From NCBI GenBank assembly GCA_020137815.1, contig CM035359.1, positions 4,436,032 through 4,500,031 on the forward strand: 64,000 nucleotides of DNA, given 5' to 3'. The translations under genes and the position numbers were made by a program. This DNA comes from Hormiphora californensis. Its lineage: Eukaryota; Ctenophora; Tentaculata; Cydippida; Pleurobrachiidae. A model generated the notes under the pieces. It had not been told where the DNA came from. It searched no databases and was given only the letters and a program-made list of their open reading frames with translations. Below are positions 11,129-25,595 of the stretch, in pieces (positions within the stretch are counted from its first letter, which is position 1; each line of letters opens with the position of its first letter).

Positions 11129-11720
11129 CCCAGTGCAAAGATCTTAAAAAATGCTGCGAATCTAAAAATTTTATCGAAAATTTGCTCCCACCAAATTTTG
11201 AAGGTCACCTCAATAACATTAATTGTGTTTAACAACTATGTTTTTGAGGTCAGCATTAGAGAAAAAATGTTTAAATTATTTTGCATAAACGAGGAAAATG
11301 TTTTTAAAAAAAAGATTTATCAGGATTTGAACCCACACAGGTGCTCGCTTCTGGTTTCATGGTCAATCGCCTTAACCACTCGACCACTGAGGCTGATGCC
11401 AGGATCGAATTTAATCCGTTCTTATATGTGCGCGCGGCATGGCAGCATGGTTGTCATAGCTACACTTCATCTGCTGCCTCTTCTGCTGCTGCTAGATTAG
11501 GCAGCATTAGCAAAATACGAATTTCGCGACTGAGATGAGGTAGAGATACCAAATTTCGTACCCCGACCTATTTTTCGACGCTGAACACGATGCACGTATC
11601 TATTTCACTCCACGATGTCTAGTTTTTGCTGTACAGCGAATTTTTGCTACTTTTAGGTGTTTATTTACTAATTTTTTGCTGCTGACTAAATTCGCAAATT
11701 AGCACAATCTTTGCACTGGG
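11129..11720. mobile_element. hAT-like MITE with 14-bp terminal repeats in BTB copy 2
   Basis: 592 bp. The ends are CCCAGTGCAAAGAT and its exact complement. GAAGTTGC is duplicated on both sides (11121-11128 and 11721-11728). Copy 1 of the gene has the uninterrupted site with a single GAAGTTGC, which confirms insertion into an exon. CAGTG-type ends with 8-bp duplications are characteristic of the hAT superfamily. It encodes no transposase and contains a tRNA-like segment. Confidence 0.92.
11321..11393 (-). tRNA. tRNA-Ser-like pseudogene or SINE head inside the MITE
   Basis: On the minus strand, GCCTCAGTGGTCGAGTGG then TTAAGGCGATTGACC matches the 5' half and A box of tRNA-Ser. GGTTCAAATCC is a B box, and a run of eight T follows within about 10 nt, as at a pol III terminator. 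The 3' acceptor arm does not pair fully with GCCTCAG and the anticodon stem is poor. I therefore read it as a decayed tRNA or tRNA-derived SINE fragment carried by the element. Confidence 0.6.
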
Positions 11721-13408
11721 GAAGTTGCTAGGGAAGCAGCAGTGGAGTCACCCTTGATAACCCAGAACGAGAATCAGAACGATCTGGAAAGTCGACCTTC
11801 ATCAGCATCGTCCTCATCTAAAGCACGATCATTTGGCTCATTTCACACAGAGGGGAGTTTGTTACCCCGCTCTTTAGGCCGAGGTCGGGGTCATCACAAA
11901 AGTGCGTCTAATACTGATAACCGTATTACGTCTCCTTACAATCAATGTTTGAGACACTCGGATGAGTTTTACTATAAACCTTCAACTACTGACCAACTTG
12001 GACCCCAGACGAATATTGATTTCAACCAGGGACCCCAAACAGATTTTGGTTCAAATCAGGAACTTCAGACACATATTGATATTATCCAGGAACCCCAAGC
12101 GGATATTGATTATGTGGACTGGGATGACCTAGGAATTAGTGATACGAATACCCCTTACATAGAGCCATATGCTAATGGAGAAGCCACGATCTCAAGCCTA
12201 GCGAAACTACGGCTGAATGATTCAATATCTTCGAGTGGTTCGATGCCCCAGATCATTCCAGTTCCATCTATCCCTTCGACTTCTATTGAGCCAATGCCCC
12301 ATATTGATCCAGTTCTCTCTATCCCTTCGAGCTCCAGTGATTCAATGCTCCAGAATGAAACTATCCCAGTAGCCTCACCAACCTCCAGCGACTCGATGCC
12401 AAAAGTCCCCACACTTTTCTCTGTGTTAGAGTTAAGAGACTTTTTGGTTTCATTAGATTGGCTTGAGTTCAATAGCTTCGATAACTTCATCTTGCTTATC
12501 AATGTTGCCCACAATCTTGCCAGGGGAGGGAAAGAGACGTATCTTTGCGTTGACGCTTTGCTCCATTGGACTAAAAAGAACAATGTTTCCTTTGATACTA
12601 AAGGGTTCTATGCACAGTTTTCTAACTCACTAAAATCAGGGCTGTTGGATAAAACTTATCTTTCTGATGTGAAACAATACTTTTCTACCTTCGATGGGAA
12701 AATTGATCGTGAAGTTAGAGTTAGCGAGTTTTCAGAATCCGTTTTCTCAGTTCAATTTGTTTTTGGTGGGTTGGGAAATGGCTATATACTATTCGCTACT
12801 TTTGCTGGTGATTGTCAAAAAACATATTGTGAAGAACGAAAGAAAAACGCAGATCATAGCCATTCATATTTTGATTTAAACTTGAAAATGCCAACTAACC
12901 GTGCTTTACCAATATGTTTGGGGGTCCAATTTACTCGATGCAAGAAGAACACACATGTCGATAGTATAAAACATTACTATTTATCATCGAAGTGTGACTG
13001 TTGTAAGAATTCTATGTTCTTTTCTGCTGTTTGGTCTAAATCACATGAGATCGTTGATTTTATTAATTCGATCAAGAGGCGCCATGAAAATGGACAAGTT
13101 TTTCTTAACGTTGTGTACGAGAAATGATGATTTATTTCTCATTCAAGAACACATTTTTAATTAATTTAAAGTTCTATTTTTAGTACTTACATACTTACAT
13201 TTTTAATTGCATGATTAGAATTATTAATCGGCTTTTTCTGTTCGTGTCTCACTTGTAAGTCACATTGTTTCGTTTTTAATGATTAATTTTTATTACAGAT
13301 CATCTATTATTTTCCTACTCTAAACCGATCTTTACTAGAATCTGTGTATCCGAGATATCTTTAAAAACCCCTTCTAATCCACTCCCGATCCCCCTCTAGC
13401 CAGCGACA

Positions 13409-13909
13409 ATGACTGAGCGAAACGTATTCGAAGTGCCCCAACAGCAAGGAGTCCCACGAGCCACGAACGGCAACAACAAACCCAGCCCAGAACTGGTGGC
13501 GGAGATCTACGCTACTGCGGGGAAGAGTTTTTCAAAACTAGCTGAACTAACCGCCCGTCTTCACAAACTACCTGACAGTGAGGTTGGGGGGAAGAATAGG
13601 TGGACACACGACGAACTGAAAACTCTCCGAGATGCATTGCAAAGGTTTGGTGATGACGTTGAGAAGATTAGTGAACAGCTGAAATCACGTACTGTGGCTC
13701 AGGTACGTGATATGATAAAAAGTGAGAATCTCGTTCCAAAGAGGACGAGTCTGTTTGACGAGGCTGAGATTGATAGAGAGAGGAAGAAGAAGAGGGACAT
13801 CCCTGATGTGGATCGGGTGAAGAATACGAGCTCTAATGATGCTGATATATCTCCCACTGCAATGTTGGATCAGACCGCTATTGAGAATCATCAGTTGACC
13901 ATCTATTGA
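13409..13909 (+). CDS. BAP18: BAP18-like chromatin complex subunit (C17orf49 homologue)
   Basis: 166 residues, single coding exon. Residues about 28-110 align with vertebrate BAP18: the EIYATAGKSFSKLAEL helix, then a SANT-type domain with RWTHDELKTLRDALQRFG and the characteristic RTVAQVRDMIK. In vertebrates the protein is a small subunit of BPTF/NURF and MLL1-WDR5 complexes and helps recruitment to H3K4me3 chromatin. The C-terminal third (KKKRDIPDVDR) is basic then low-complexity, as in the family. An acceptor-like CCCCCTCTAG ends 9 nt before the ATG. It lies 282 nt after BTB copy 2 and 473 nt before SS18 on the same strand. Confidence 0.85.
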   Translation: MTERNVFEVPQQQGVPRATNGNNKPSPELVAEIYATAGKSFSKLAELTARLHKLPDSEVGGKNRWTHDELKTLRDALQRFGDDVEKISEQLKSRTVAQVRDMIKSENLVPKRTSLFDEAEIDRERKKKRDIPDVDRVKNTSSNDADISPTAMLDQTAIENHQLTIY

Positions 13910-14259
13910 ACTGGACGAGCATTGCGGAACAAGACGTATACTATTATCTTTGGGACTCCTTGATGCTCCTTTTAAATCACATCCAGATAATTATGTATGT
14001 GACTGAACTCAATATGTACCAAAGTATAAGGAGTATCAATCTATCAACAAACAGAGCTCATGTTTTCTGCTGAGTACATGATCACGGTGCATTAGCTCCT
14101 ATTTTATATTTTTAATCCCGTTGTATTTTTATTTGTATTGAGAGAAACTACAAGGAGAAAATGTGTTACGTATGAAGCAACATCAATAATTATTCCAATT
14201 TTCTCTAATTATACCAGATACAAAATGAGTTTTCTTCATTCGTTTTTAGGGAATCCAAC

Positions 14260-14372
14260 ACTCTAAACCTCACTAAACCTCACTTCCTTATCTCTACTAC
14301 TACCTCACTAAACCTCACTTCTACCTCATTTCATTATCTCTGGTACGTGATACCTCACTAAACCTCTCTTCC
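14260..14372. repeat. Short CCTCACTAAACCTCACTT repeats
   Basis: Four or five imperfect repeats just upstream of the SS18 start, ending in the pyrimidine-rich stretch before its acceptor. May form part of the acceptor's polypyrimidine context. Confidence 0.5.
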
Positions 14373-14382
14373 CCTCTGTAGT

Positions 14383-14569
14383 ATGAGTATTAGTACCTAC
14401 CCACCACAGCGTGCCCCAGTCCCCCCTAATGTGGGGCCTCGGGGTGAGATCACCTCGGCAACCATCCAGAAGATGCTTGATGAGAACCATCAACTAATAA
14501 TGACCATTGTGGACTTCCAAAGCAAAGGTATTATATTTGGGACAGTTATGAGACCATATTAGGTTAACT

Positions 14570-14600
<31 letters not shown>

Positions 14601-17600
14601 GCTACCACGGTGGGTAGTGGCACTGAGCCGAAATTAAATATATAATATCAAGAAAACTGAACCACACGGACCAAACTAAGTGGGGATTCGGGACGGTGTA
14701 ACACAGCTAGATGCTCGAAGACAAGGAGTCTTATGTGTGCATATAACCATGGTACACCATCCCGTTACCCACCATGTCCTTACAAACAAATGCAGCGGAA
14801 AGAAAATAGGCAATATATATAGAAAAATAGATTTCTCTTTCTTGCACTCACTCTGTCTCTATCTCACTCTCACTCTGATCTGGATCTCACTCTGACTCTA
14901 TCTCTCTCTGACTCTGAATCTCTCTCTGACTCTGAATCTCTCTCTGACTCTCCCTCGCTCTCCGACTCTCTCTCGCTCTCCCTCTCACACTCAATCTCAA
15001 CAATTGAATCTCTTCTAATTCGCCAAACTTTCTCAGGTTCATGTTCTCTCCTTTCTCGTAGTCTCGCTACTAAAGCTCGCCGTTCAGTTCTCTCCGCAAC
15101 AGTCCTGTCAGAGGCGATGTACACTGTCTGATACAAATCAGAGTCTTTCAGCTGAGATGATTTACGAAGAACTGTCCTGGCTGCCTCTCTGGTCCTCAGC
15201 ACCACTCGAACAGGTCGCGCTTTCACACTACTCCTCCCAAGTCTTTCAACTTTCGATAGAACTGGAGCCTCACCAAGCTCCTGGAATACTCCCTTTATCT
15301 TGTCATGATCGGTGCTATCAGTTGATTCAGGTAGTCCGTAAACTATCAGGTTGGTGGTGCGATCCTCTGAAGCATTGTCAATGGCTGTCCGGATCTTGCT
15401 GGGGGCAAGAGCAGATACACAGGTCTCTTTAACAGCGGTGGCAGCAGACTCTAAAACAGAAGAATAGCTCTGGATCTCCTCCTTCACTACTGTCTGCACA
15501 GCATTGACACTCGTCTCCAGTAGGGAATCCTTCATGGAGATGATGGAGTCTTTTAGGGCACTCACTTCATCCTGTAGAGCGATAATTTTCCGGTCCCGCT
15601 CCAACAGTTCATCCTTGGTGGCGTGAAGACGATCCCTGGTGGTCTTCAGATCATCTAGAACTTGGTTGTCGACAACCTCATTCCTCTCTCTCTTCTTTTC
15701 TAATTGTTTCATTGACAGTCGTGCTAGGGGCAGAGATCGGTACCAAAGAAGACCAGCCATGTCCCCGATTATCTTTATCTTCTTGTTGGTGTCTAGCTTG
15801 TTCAGGCAAGCGCTCGTCAACTTGTTCGGATCAAACTCACTTCCCTCATTGTGGGGTTCATGGTACCCCGTGGCACGACGTAGTGTAGCAATAATAGAGG
15901 TCTCTAGTCTCTTCAGGTCAACTGTGGTAGCATTTTCAACTGGGCATCCGGGTCGCTAACTGGAGAAGGTGCGATCCATCTCCGTGTGTTAAAGCTTCAA
16001 GTTTGTACAACAGCAAGATCGGTTGAACAAAGGTTGCAATCAGCAGCGAGCTGGAGCAACAAAACTGATAAGCGATATGTGAGGAAATCCCATCCATACC
16101 CATATTTGGGCAATAATAACCGTGACACCTCGTTACTCTCAGGTCAGGCAGAGGAATGTTCCAAATACCAGAACATTCTTCACAGAAACCTGGTCTACTT
16201 AGCTACAATTGCTGATTCAAACAACCAAGCGGCACAAGGTTTGTTACAAGACACGTGTAAAATACAGTAAATGAATTATCTTGCATAAATCTCATGTACT
16301 AAACGTCATATACTTTGTTGTGCAGGTGGAATGGATTACGGACCAAAAGGTGGACCCCCTCCTACCGGACCCGGTCCTGATCAAGCTGGATCAACTGTAC
16401 CTCACCACCCCGGCCCCCAGTAAGCATACATTGTACATTGTACAGTATACTATCCTTGTTATGTTCTAACCCTCCTTTACATTTGCACGAAACAGAGTCT
16501 AGCTAGGCAAATACTATCCCACAGTAAGGCACAGTAATCCTGTAGCAATCATGCCCCCAACTTATTTGGACCTTGATCCACCCCTAACATGTGTATGATA
16601 ATACTACTACTGCACTGGCTAACCCTTTTCCTCCTCCCCTTATGTCCAGGTATGAGCAGTACCGGCAGTTTGGGCCACAGTACAGGCCCCCTGCTGGGTA
16701 CTACCCGCCAGGCTATATGGGTGGCCCACAGCAGGGATATCCAGCTGGACCTCCTCCACAGTTCCAACCCCAGGTCCAAATGCAGATCCAACAAGCTCAG
16801 ATGATGCAAATGAGGGTAAGGAGAGATCCCACCAATAAATGTAATGTGGTTAGAATTTATTTTTAGTTAGAATTCAGATTTTCATATTGCTTCTACTGTT
16901 ATTATAACCCCCTCCTCCCCCTCCCAGGCCCACCAGATGGGGTATGGACCAGGGAAGGGATACCCGCCAGGATACCAGCCTGGACAGCAGCCCCCACCCG
17001 GGTACCCAGGAGCCCAATATAGAGCCCCAGGTCAGTCCCCCCAATATAGGGCTCTACCTCCAGGTCAGTTGTACACGTGGTATGTGTGTGGAATCATGAA
17101 TCGTATAGTTGATTGATTGGATGTATTGATTGGTTGTATTGCTTAGATAGATCGATTGTAATTGGATGATTTAAAATGTTTGCATCATTTGTATATAAAA
17201 TTGAAACCAGCATTATTATTTACAATCGATAAGAAAGCCATGTGTTCCCAAAGTCCTAACCCAGATCTAAATCCCCACAGGACAGTATCCACCTAACTAC
17301 TTTCCACCCCAAATGCCACCAAGCTCTCAGGCGATGGGCCCTCCTAGCTCCAGTCCCAACCAGCAACCCCCGGGCACGCCCCAACCCGGAACACCCGGTG
17401 GAGCCGCCTCACCCGGCCAGATGCAACCCATGTCGACAATGGCCGGACCGATCCCAAACCAAGGGGGTCCACCACAGGGCCATGACATCCGAGGTAAAAC
17501 TTCTTACTAGACATTTTATTCTTTCCGATCCCAACCGAGTCCTAACCCGATAATTTCCCCCCTCTCCAGCTAACCCCCTAATTTCTCCCTAAGGTCCTGG

Positions 17601-17844
17601 CGGAATACCGGTGACTAGTGGTGGCCCCGCTCCCAACGTATCCATGCCGCAATGGGGCCCACGAGGCCCAATGAGGCCAAAAGGACCCATCCCTAACACG
17701 ACTGTAGGTGGCCCACCGCCCATGGGCCAAACTACGCTGGGACCGAGTCTTCCCGGCGCTGAACCAATGGGGGAACTAAAACAAGAAAACTTGAAATTAC
17801 CTTCCGAGCTGGGGAGCGGTATCGACAATGAGGACAACTCATAG
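14383..17844 (+). CDS. SS18: SS18 (SYT)-like SWI/SNF (BAF) subunit
   Basis: Seven coding exons: 14383-14527, 16143-16238, 16326-16419, 16650-16815, 16928-17063, 17281-17493 and 17594-17844. They total 1,101 nt and stay in phase throughout (366 residues). Exons 1-2 encode the SNH domain (ITSATIQKMLDENHQL, then NILHRNLVYLATIADSN), which in vertebrate SS18 contacts BRM/BRG1. The rest is the usual Q/P/G/Y/M-rich QPGY-type low-complexity region. SS18 is a coactivator in BAF chromatin-remodelling complexes. An acceptor-like CTGTAG ends 1 nt before the ATG. Intron 1 (1.6 kb) is far longer than the others because it hosts a retrotransposon ORF on the opposite strand. Confidence 0.9.
14870..15820 (-). 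CDS. Retrotransposon ORF1-like protein in SS18 intron 1
   Basis: 316 residues. A coiled-coil N-terminal half (RERNEVVDNQVLDDLKTT through LLETSVNAVQTV) is followed by an RRM-like region with TNLIVYGLPES, RPVRVVLRTREAARTVLRKS and VYIASDRTVAERTERR. The same order and motifs occur in the second ORF1-like gene at 30273-31313, so they are two members of one family. This architecture is common in non-LTR ORF1 proteins and their relatives in invertebrate genomes. The last 40 residues (ESERDSESERD type) are translated GA/TC microsatellite. No reverse transcriptase is nearby, so this is a partial copy. Confidence 0.7.
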   Translation of the reverse strand: MTSACLNKLDTNKKIKIIGDMAGLLWYRSLPLARLSMKQLEKKRERNEVVDNQVLDDLKTTRDRLHATKDELLERDRKIIALQDEVSALKDSIISMKDSLLETSVNAVQTVVKEEIQSYSSVLESAATAVKETCVSALAPSKIRTAIDNASEDRTTNLIVYGLPESTDSTDHDKIKGVFQELGEAPVLSKVERLGRSSVKARPVRVVLRTREAARTVLRKSSQLKDSDLYQTVYIASDRTVAERTERRALVARLRERREHEPEKVWRIRRDSIVEIECERESERESESEGESERDSESERDSESERDRVRVRSRSE

Positions 17845-18418
17845 AGACAGATGTTGTCACATTATATATTGCACCAATGATTGAATAATTACCACATGCG
17901 AAATCACTTTTTGATATACGTAGCTCCCTTTTTGATACATGTAGCCTTGAGTTAGAAAACACGCTTTTATCGTTCCCCCGGCGGATTATTTTATTTAGAT
18001 TTTTCACCGGATTAGCTAATTTATTGGTAGTATTATCCTGCAACTTAGTGTTTAAACACTTCTCTACAGCTGTATTAAACAAATCTACCAAAAAGATGTC
18101 AGATACGACCTGTGTCCATGTGTGTGTGTGTGTGTGTATGTGCTTGTTTATATATTTAGCTCACGCAATATCAAATTTATATAATATCCTAAATGTTGCT
18201 GAATGAAAAAAGAAGGACGTGAGAAAAGAGGAGAGACACAGTGCATAGTTTACAATTTATTTGTTTTTAAGATGAATTTATTCAACTTTATTCTAATCTT
18301 TATATCGACTAAAATCATCTTTTCCCCATTCTACAACCAACCATCCACGTTCATTCTAATTCTCCCTCCCCCTCCTATGAACATGATCCCTCTACCTCAG
18401 CATTTCACTATTAATTAA

Positions 18419-22360
<3,942 letters not shown>

Positions 22361-22933
22361 AGGGTATGACGTCATATCGTGATGACGTCATTATATCGTG
22401 ATGATGTCATGTCACGTGATCAGGGTTGCTTCAGATCCACGCCACCTTTAAATGTGTGGCGTGGGGGACTAATCACTTGCACAATGTTGTTAACTCGGCT
22501 GTGCGGGTTAATTAACTAATTAGTACTTAATTGGTAGTATTAGTTAACTAATTAGTAATGTGGGTGTAGTATATAATTACAAGTTAATTGATTAATTTGA
22601 TATTATAGATGTTTGAACACAACAGAGAGAGAGGCGTGTAATATGTCGTTGAGATATGACAAAAGTTTCTCCGTTTTTATTCACTCGAGGAAACTTGAGA
22701 ACGTTGATCTTAAATCCCGTTTTACGATTTAATTGCCAAAGGAATCCTAAATGTATGAGTTTTCCCTGTTATATTACTATTGACGTGGGCATTGAAGTGG
22801 TAAAATAAGGAGGGACACTCGGCGGGACCATGTGCTTGAGCTGCTGCAGCCGATTGTTTAAAGTATAACTTATTTGCTCTATTGATACAAAATTAGAGAG
22901 ATGTGTTGTTTTACTGTATGGCGGCGCCATACC

Positions 22934-23102
22934 TTGGTTACGAAGTAACCCCTTGCCAGCGCGCGCGAAGGTCGCCCGGCGACTGTCAGAGCATTGGCCT
23001 GACCCATTCTCGCTTCGGAGCGCGCGAGAACTGTGGTCAGAGCATTGGCCTGACAGCCCGGCGACCTGAGCTAAACAGAGTGTGAGGTGTCTTCGATACC
23101 AA
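22934..23102. mobile_element. Middle element, TTGGTTACG...CGATACCAA, 9-bp duplication
   Basis: Flanked by CGCCATACC on both sides (22925-22933 and 23103-23111). The solo copy at 58927-59002 has the same ends, the same interior (CCCCTTGCCAGCGCG, GTGTGAGGTGTC) and its own 9-bp duplication. Confidence 0.9.
22983..23056. mobile_element. Inner 74-bp element (CTGTCAGAGCATTGGCC family), 8-bp duplication
   Basis: Begins CTGTCAGAGCATTGGCCTGA and ends GGCCTGACAG. The AGAGCATTGGCCTGAC motif occurs twice, directly repeated. CCCGGCGA flanks both sides (22975-22982 and 23057-23064). The solo relative of its host at 58927-59002 has a single CCCGGCGA. A second copy lies at 34756-34836. Confidence 0.9.
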
Positions 23103-23229
23103 CGCCATACCCCATTTGATTCTCAGTGCGCTCAGATGGGTTCGCGGCGCCAGACAGTTAAGTTTTATGATGATTTGTGATACATTAGTTTTGAGTCACC
23201 GTTATACAGCGTGTTTATAACTTTGTTGG

Positions 23230-23460
23230 GAGTCTATTCAGGTATAACTGTTATACAGGGGGACCCCCTGAGGGGGTGGATTGGGGTGGTGGAGTATCAG
23301 TAAGGGGTAGTACAAGGGAGGGCCCCTCCCTTGTACTATGTTACCTCCCTTGTACTATGTTACCTGTCACCCCCCCCCCCCCCCTCCCGGAGGGGGGGGT
23401 GACAGGTAACATAACGTGTCACCCCCCCCCCCCCCCCCCCCCAGTACAAGCACCCACCAA
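23230..23460. repeat. Poly-C tracts and TGTTACCTCCCTTGTACTA repeats
   Basis: Two C-runs (about 14 and 20 nt) separated by a G-run, with GTGACAGGTAACATA as a partial inverted repeat. Assembly across these homopolymers is likely to be imprecise. Confidence 0.6.
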
Positions 23461-23516
23461 GTTGTACGGGTACATTCCGGGATTCACACATACACAGTGT
23501 GAATCACACATACAAA

Positions 23517-23519
<3 letters not shown>

Positions 23520-23574
<55 letters not shown>

Positions 23575-23613
23575 TCACACACACACAAACGTCACACACA
23601 CACACACACACAC
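23520..23613. repeat. (AC)n tract 5' of the retrotransposon
   Basis: About 94 bp of AC repeats interrupted twice by AAACGTC. The same AAACGTCACACAC junction occurs at 29989, the start of the 3' tract. Confidence 0.9.
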
Positions 23614-25424
23614 ACACCACAGGAGCTCTTGGGGAAGTATTTGATATTTCTGTCGACTTCTCAGTTGCCCAGTTCTGCGCCCTCCAGCCTGGCTCGAAGC
23701 CTAAATACCAACCTATCAACAGAAAGGGTAAGGGCGATGACCCAACCATTGCAGTACTATGCCTTGGAACTGACGAGAGGTGCTTCTTGCTGAGAAAGAA
23801 GAGAACTATCAGGAGATGCTCCCTGAAAGCAGGTGACATGCTTCTTGTTAGCGGCGACACCCATGACGTCGAATGGTCTGTTGAGAAAGAAGGCGTAACA
23901 GGCGACAACACTCCTAGCTGTTGCTTCCTCTTCCTTGGGGGATCTTACTCCCCTTGCCCTAATATGATCTCGGGTAGCGAGAGTGGAAGCGCCCAGTCTG
24001 ATTACCCGGAATCTGACACACCCCTTAGCGACTATGTTGCATCTATAAATGGAGATCTTGATGCGATTGAAACACCCTCCCTGACGAGGGATTCTATCGT
24101 CATGCTATCACAAACATCCAGTGAAGCCAAGCCGATCCCTGAACCCCCGTTCCCCGGGGCCCCTCCGCTAAAGCTACATGAACTAGATCTCCAGCCTCCA
24201 CTCACAAACCTCAACTCACCCACAGACCTTCCCCTGACACCTCTTGAAACCACCATCATACAGAAAACAGAGATTGGCATAATTGACGTGAAGACAGAGA
24301 TCGACTCACTGAAAACGGAGCTGAAGGAAGTTAAAGCTCTAGTCTTGGACCTCACGCAGAAGCCCAGCATGGAAAGGACAATATCAGAACTGTCAAAGCA
24401 AGTAAACCAAATATCCACCATGTTTGAAGCGGATAATTTAGGTGACAAGCTCGAGAAAATGTGTCTTGCAGTGGAAAAGAAAGTGGTATCCATGACTGAG
24501 CAAGCTGATGAGGCTCAAAAGTACCTTGAGGAAACTAAAAACGATCTCTGCAAGTACTACAATAGTGCTTTCTTTCAAGAGGACAGCAGACTTATTAAGG
24601 AACTACATGAAAAGGTCACAAGGCCAAGGATGGAGTCGGTGCCACCACCACCACCTGCTCAAGCGCTATTATGGCCAGAAAGACGAACCACGGAGCCAAG
24701 AAGAACCACAGGAGCCAACAGAACCGCAGAAGCCAACAGATCCCAAATCATCATCAAAGGGAAACTCCCAACCTTCTCAGAAAGGCCCAGCAATTTAAAA
24801 ACTGTGTTAGTGACGGACAGCATATTGAGACACATAACCAGCGGTGATGCCCTGGGGACCGGGCACTCTCTAAACGTCATTCATAGAAGGTCATGGGAAA
24901 CACTGAACCACAAGTCTCGTGAGACATTAGATGAACTAATAGCTCTGCAACCACACTTCATCTATATCCACCTTGGTGTAAATGATCATTACTACTTGCA
25001 GGATGAGGAATTTGCATCTGATGAAGTATGGGTGAAAGCTACTGAATTCCTGCAAAATCTCGAACAGGAACTTCCCAATACAAGCATAACCGTTTCCCTG
25101 CCACTTCTTACTAACCACAGCTCCTCGAATACGAGGCTTATCCAATTCCGGGTCAAAATGAGGAGCTTCTGTCGTGATAACAACTTCTGTTACGAGAACC
25201 ACAAGAACTTCAAGGCCCACTTCCTTGCGAGCGATGGACTTCATCCCAGTGACAGAGGCAAGGACCTGCTCCTGAATAACATGCGGTTCAAAATTCACTT
25301 CTTACAGTGGTCATCCGACATAATTGCCATACCTCGACGTGAAATTCGACCTGAATCTCGACCTGGAATGAGGCGCGCATTCGTAGTGAGCGAGACACAA
25401 AGACTAACGAGAGAGAAGAGTTGA
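23614..25424 (+). CDS. Retrotransposon ORF1: possible AlkB-like fold, coiled coil and SGNH esterase
   Basis: Open from within the (AC)n tract to a stop at 25424, so the true start is unclear. The first 100 residues after the AC tract (IAVLCLGTDERCFLLRKK, then LKAGDMLLVSGDTHDVEW) resemble the C-terminal strands of AlkB-type 2-oxoglutarate oxygenases. This is a pattern match only, and the second metal-binding His is not evident. A coiled coil follows (VDVKTEIDSLKTELKEV-like). The C-terminal third is an SGNH/GDSL hydrolase: block I VTDSILRH, block III HLGVNDHY, block V SDGLHPSDRG. Such esterases are known in ORF1 of CR1/L2-type LINEs. The last 40 residues come from the inserted element at 25305-25529. 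Confidence 0.75.
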
Positions 25425-25529
25425 AGCGCGACACCATTTGCTTACTGCGGCACATCTCTCTGATGCGCGCCTCATTCCAGGTCGAGATTCAGGTCGAATT
25501 TCACGTCGGGATATGTCGGATGACCACTG
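25305..25529. mobile_element. 225-bp palindromic MITE replacing the ORF1 end, TTA duplication
   Basis: Ends CAGTGGTCATCCGACAT and ATGTCGGATGACCACTG, with arms of about 75 bp that remain inverted to AATGAGGCGCGCAT. TTA flanks both sides (25302-25304 and 25530-25532). A 3-bp TWA duplication is typical of PIF/Harbinger elements. The ORF1 stop at 25424 lies inside, so the reading frame was extended into the element. Confidence 0.85.
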
Positions 25530-25595
25530 TTAACCAAACAATTAACCACCACACCTGCCCGGGCGGACTGCTAATCTTCCCGTTCTCTTAGACCC

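Larger units (their letters stand above)
10379..13127 (+). pseudogene. BTB-like gene, copy 2, frameshifted and transposon-interrupted
   Basis: Tandem paralogue of 8318-10048, offset about 2.06 kb; the duplication includes the upstream acceptor-like CTAG 10 nt before the ATG. A 2-nt deletion near 10661 (AGAAGGTGAAG against AGAAGGGGTGAAG) breaks the BTB-like region. The frame reopens as 10662-11147, then a 592-bp element with an 8-bp duplication interrupts the coding sequence at 11129. The remaining 11742-13127 frame continues the same protein and is intact to its stop. It encodes a region of DFNQGPQTDF-like and PIPSTSIEPMP-like repeats, then a conserved Cys-rich C-terminus (CDCC, CKKNTHVDS). 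The C-terminal half is preserved here while copy 1 preserves the N-terminal half. Confidence 0.75.
22914..23157. mobile_element. Outer element of a three-level nest (GCCAGACAG family)
   Basis: Begins CTGTATGGCGGCGCC and ends GGCGCCAGACAG, with TTA on both sides. The family core CCCCATTTGATTCTCAG then GCGCTCAGATGGG lies right of the nested insertion. Other copies at 41916-41990 show the same CCATACCCC junction without the insertion. Confidence 0.75.

Noticed and set aside
11321-11393. Functional tRNA-Ser gene
   Set aside because: The acceptor stem is incomplete and the anticodon arm does not fold convincingly. Boxes A and B alone indicate a relic or SINE head.
22375-22420. Repeated TGACGTCA words after SRP54 as a CRE regulatory cluster
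   Set aside because: Three TGACGTCAT-like words occur in a simple ATCGTGATGACGTCAT repeat just past the stop codon; this is better explained as a short tandem repeat.
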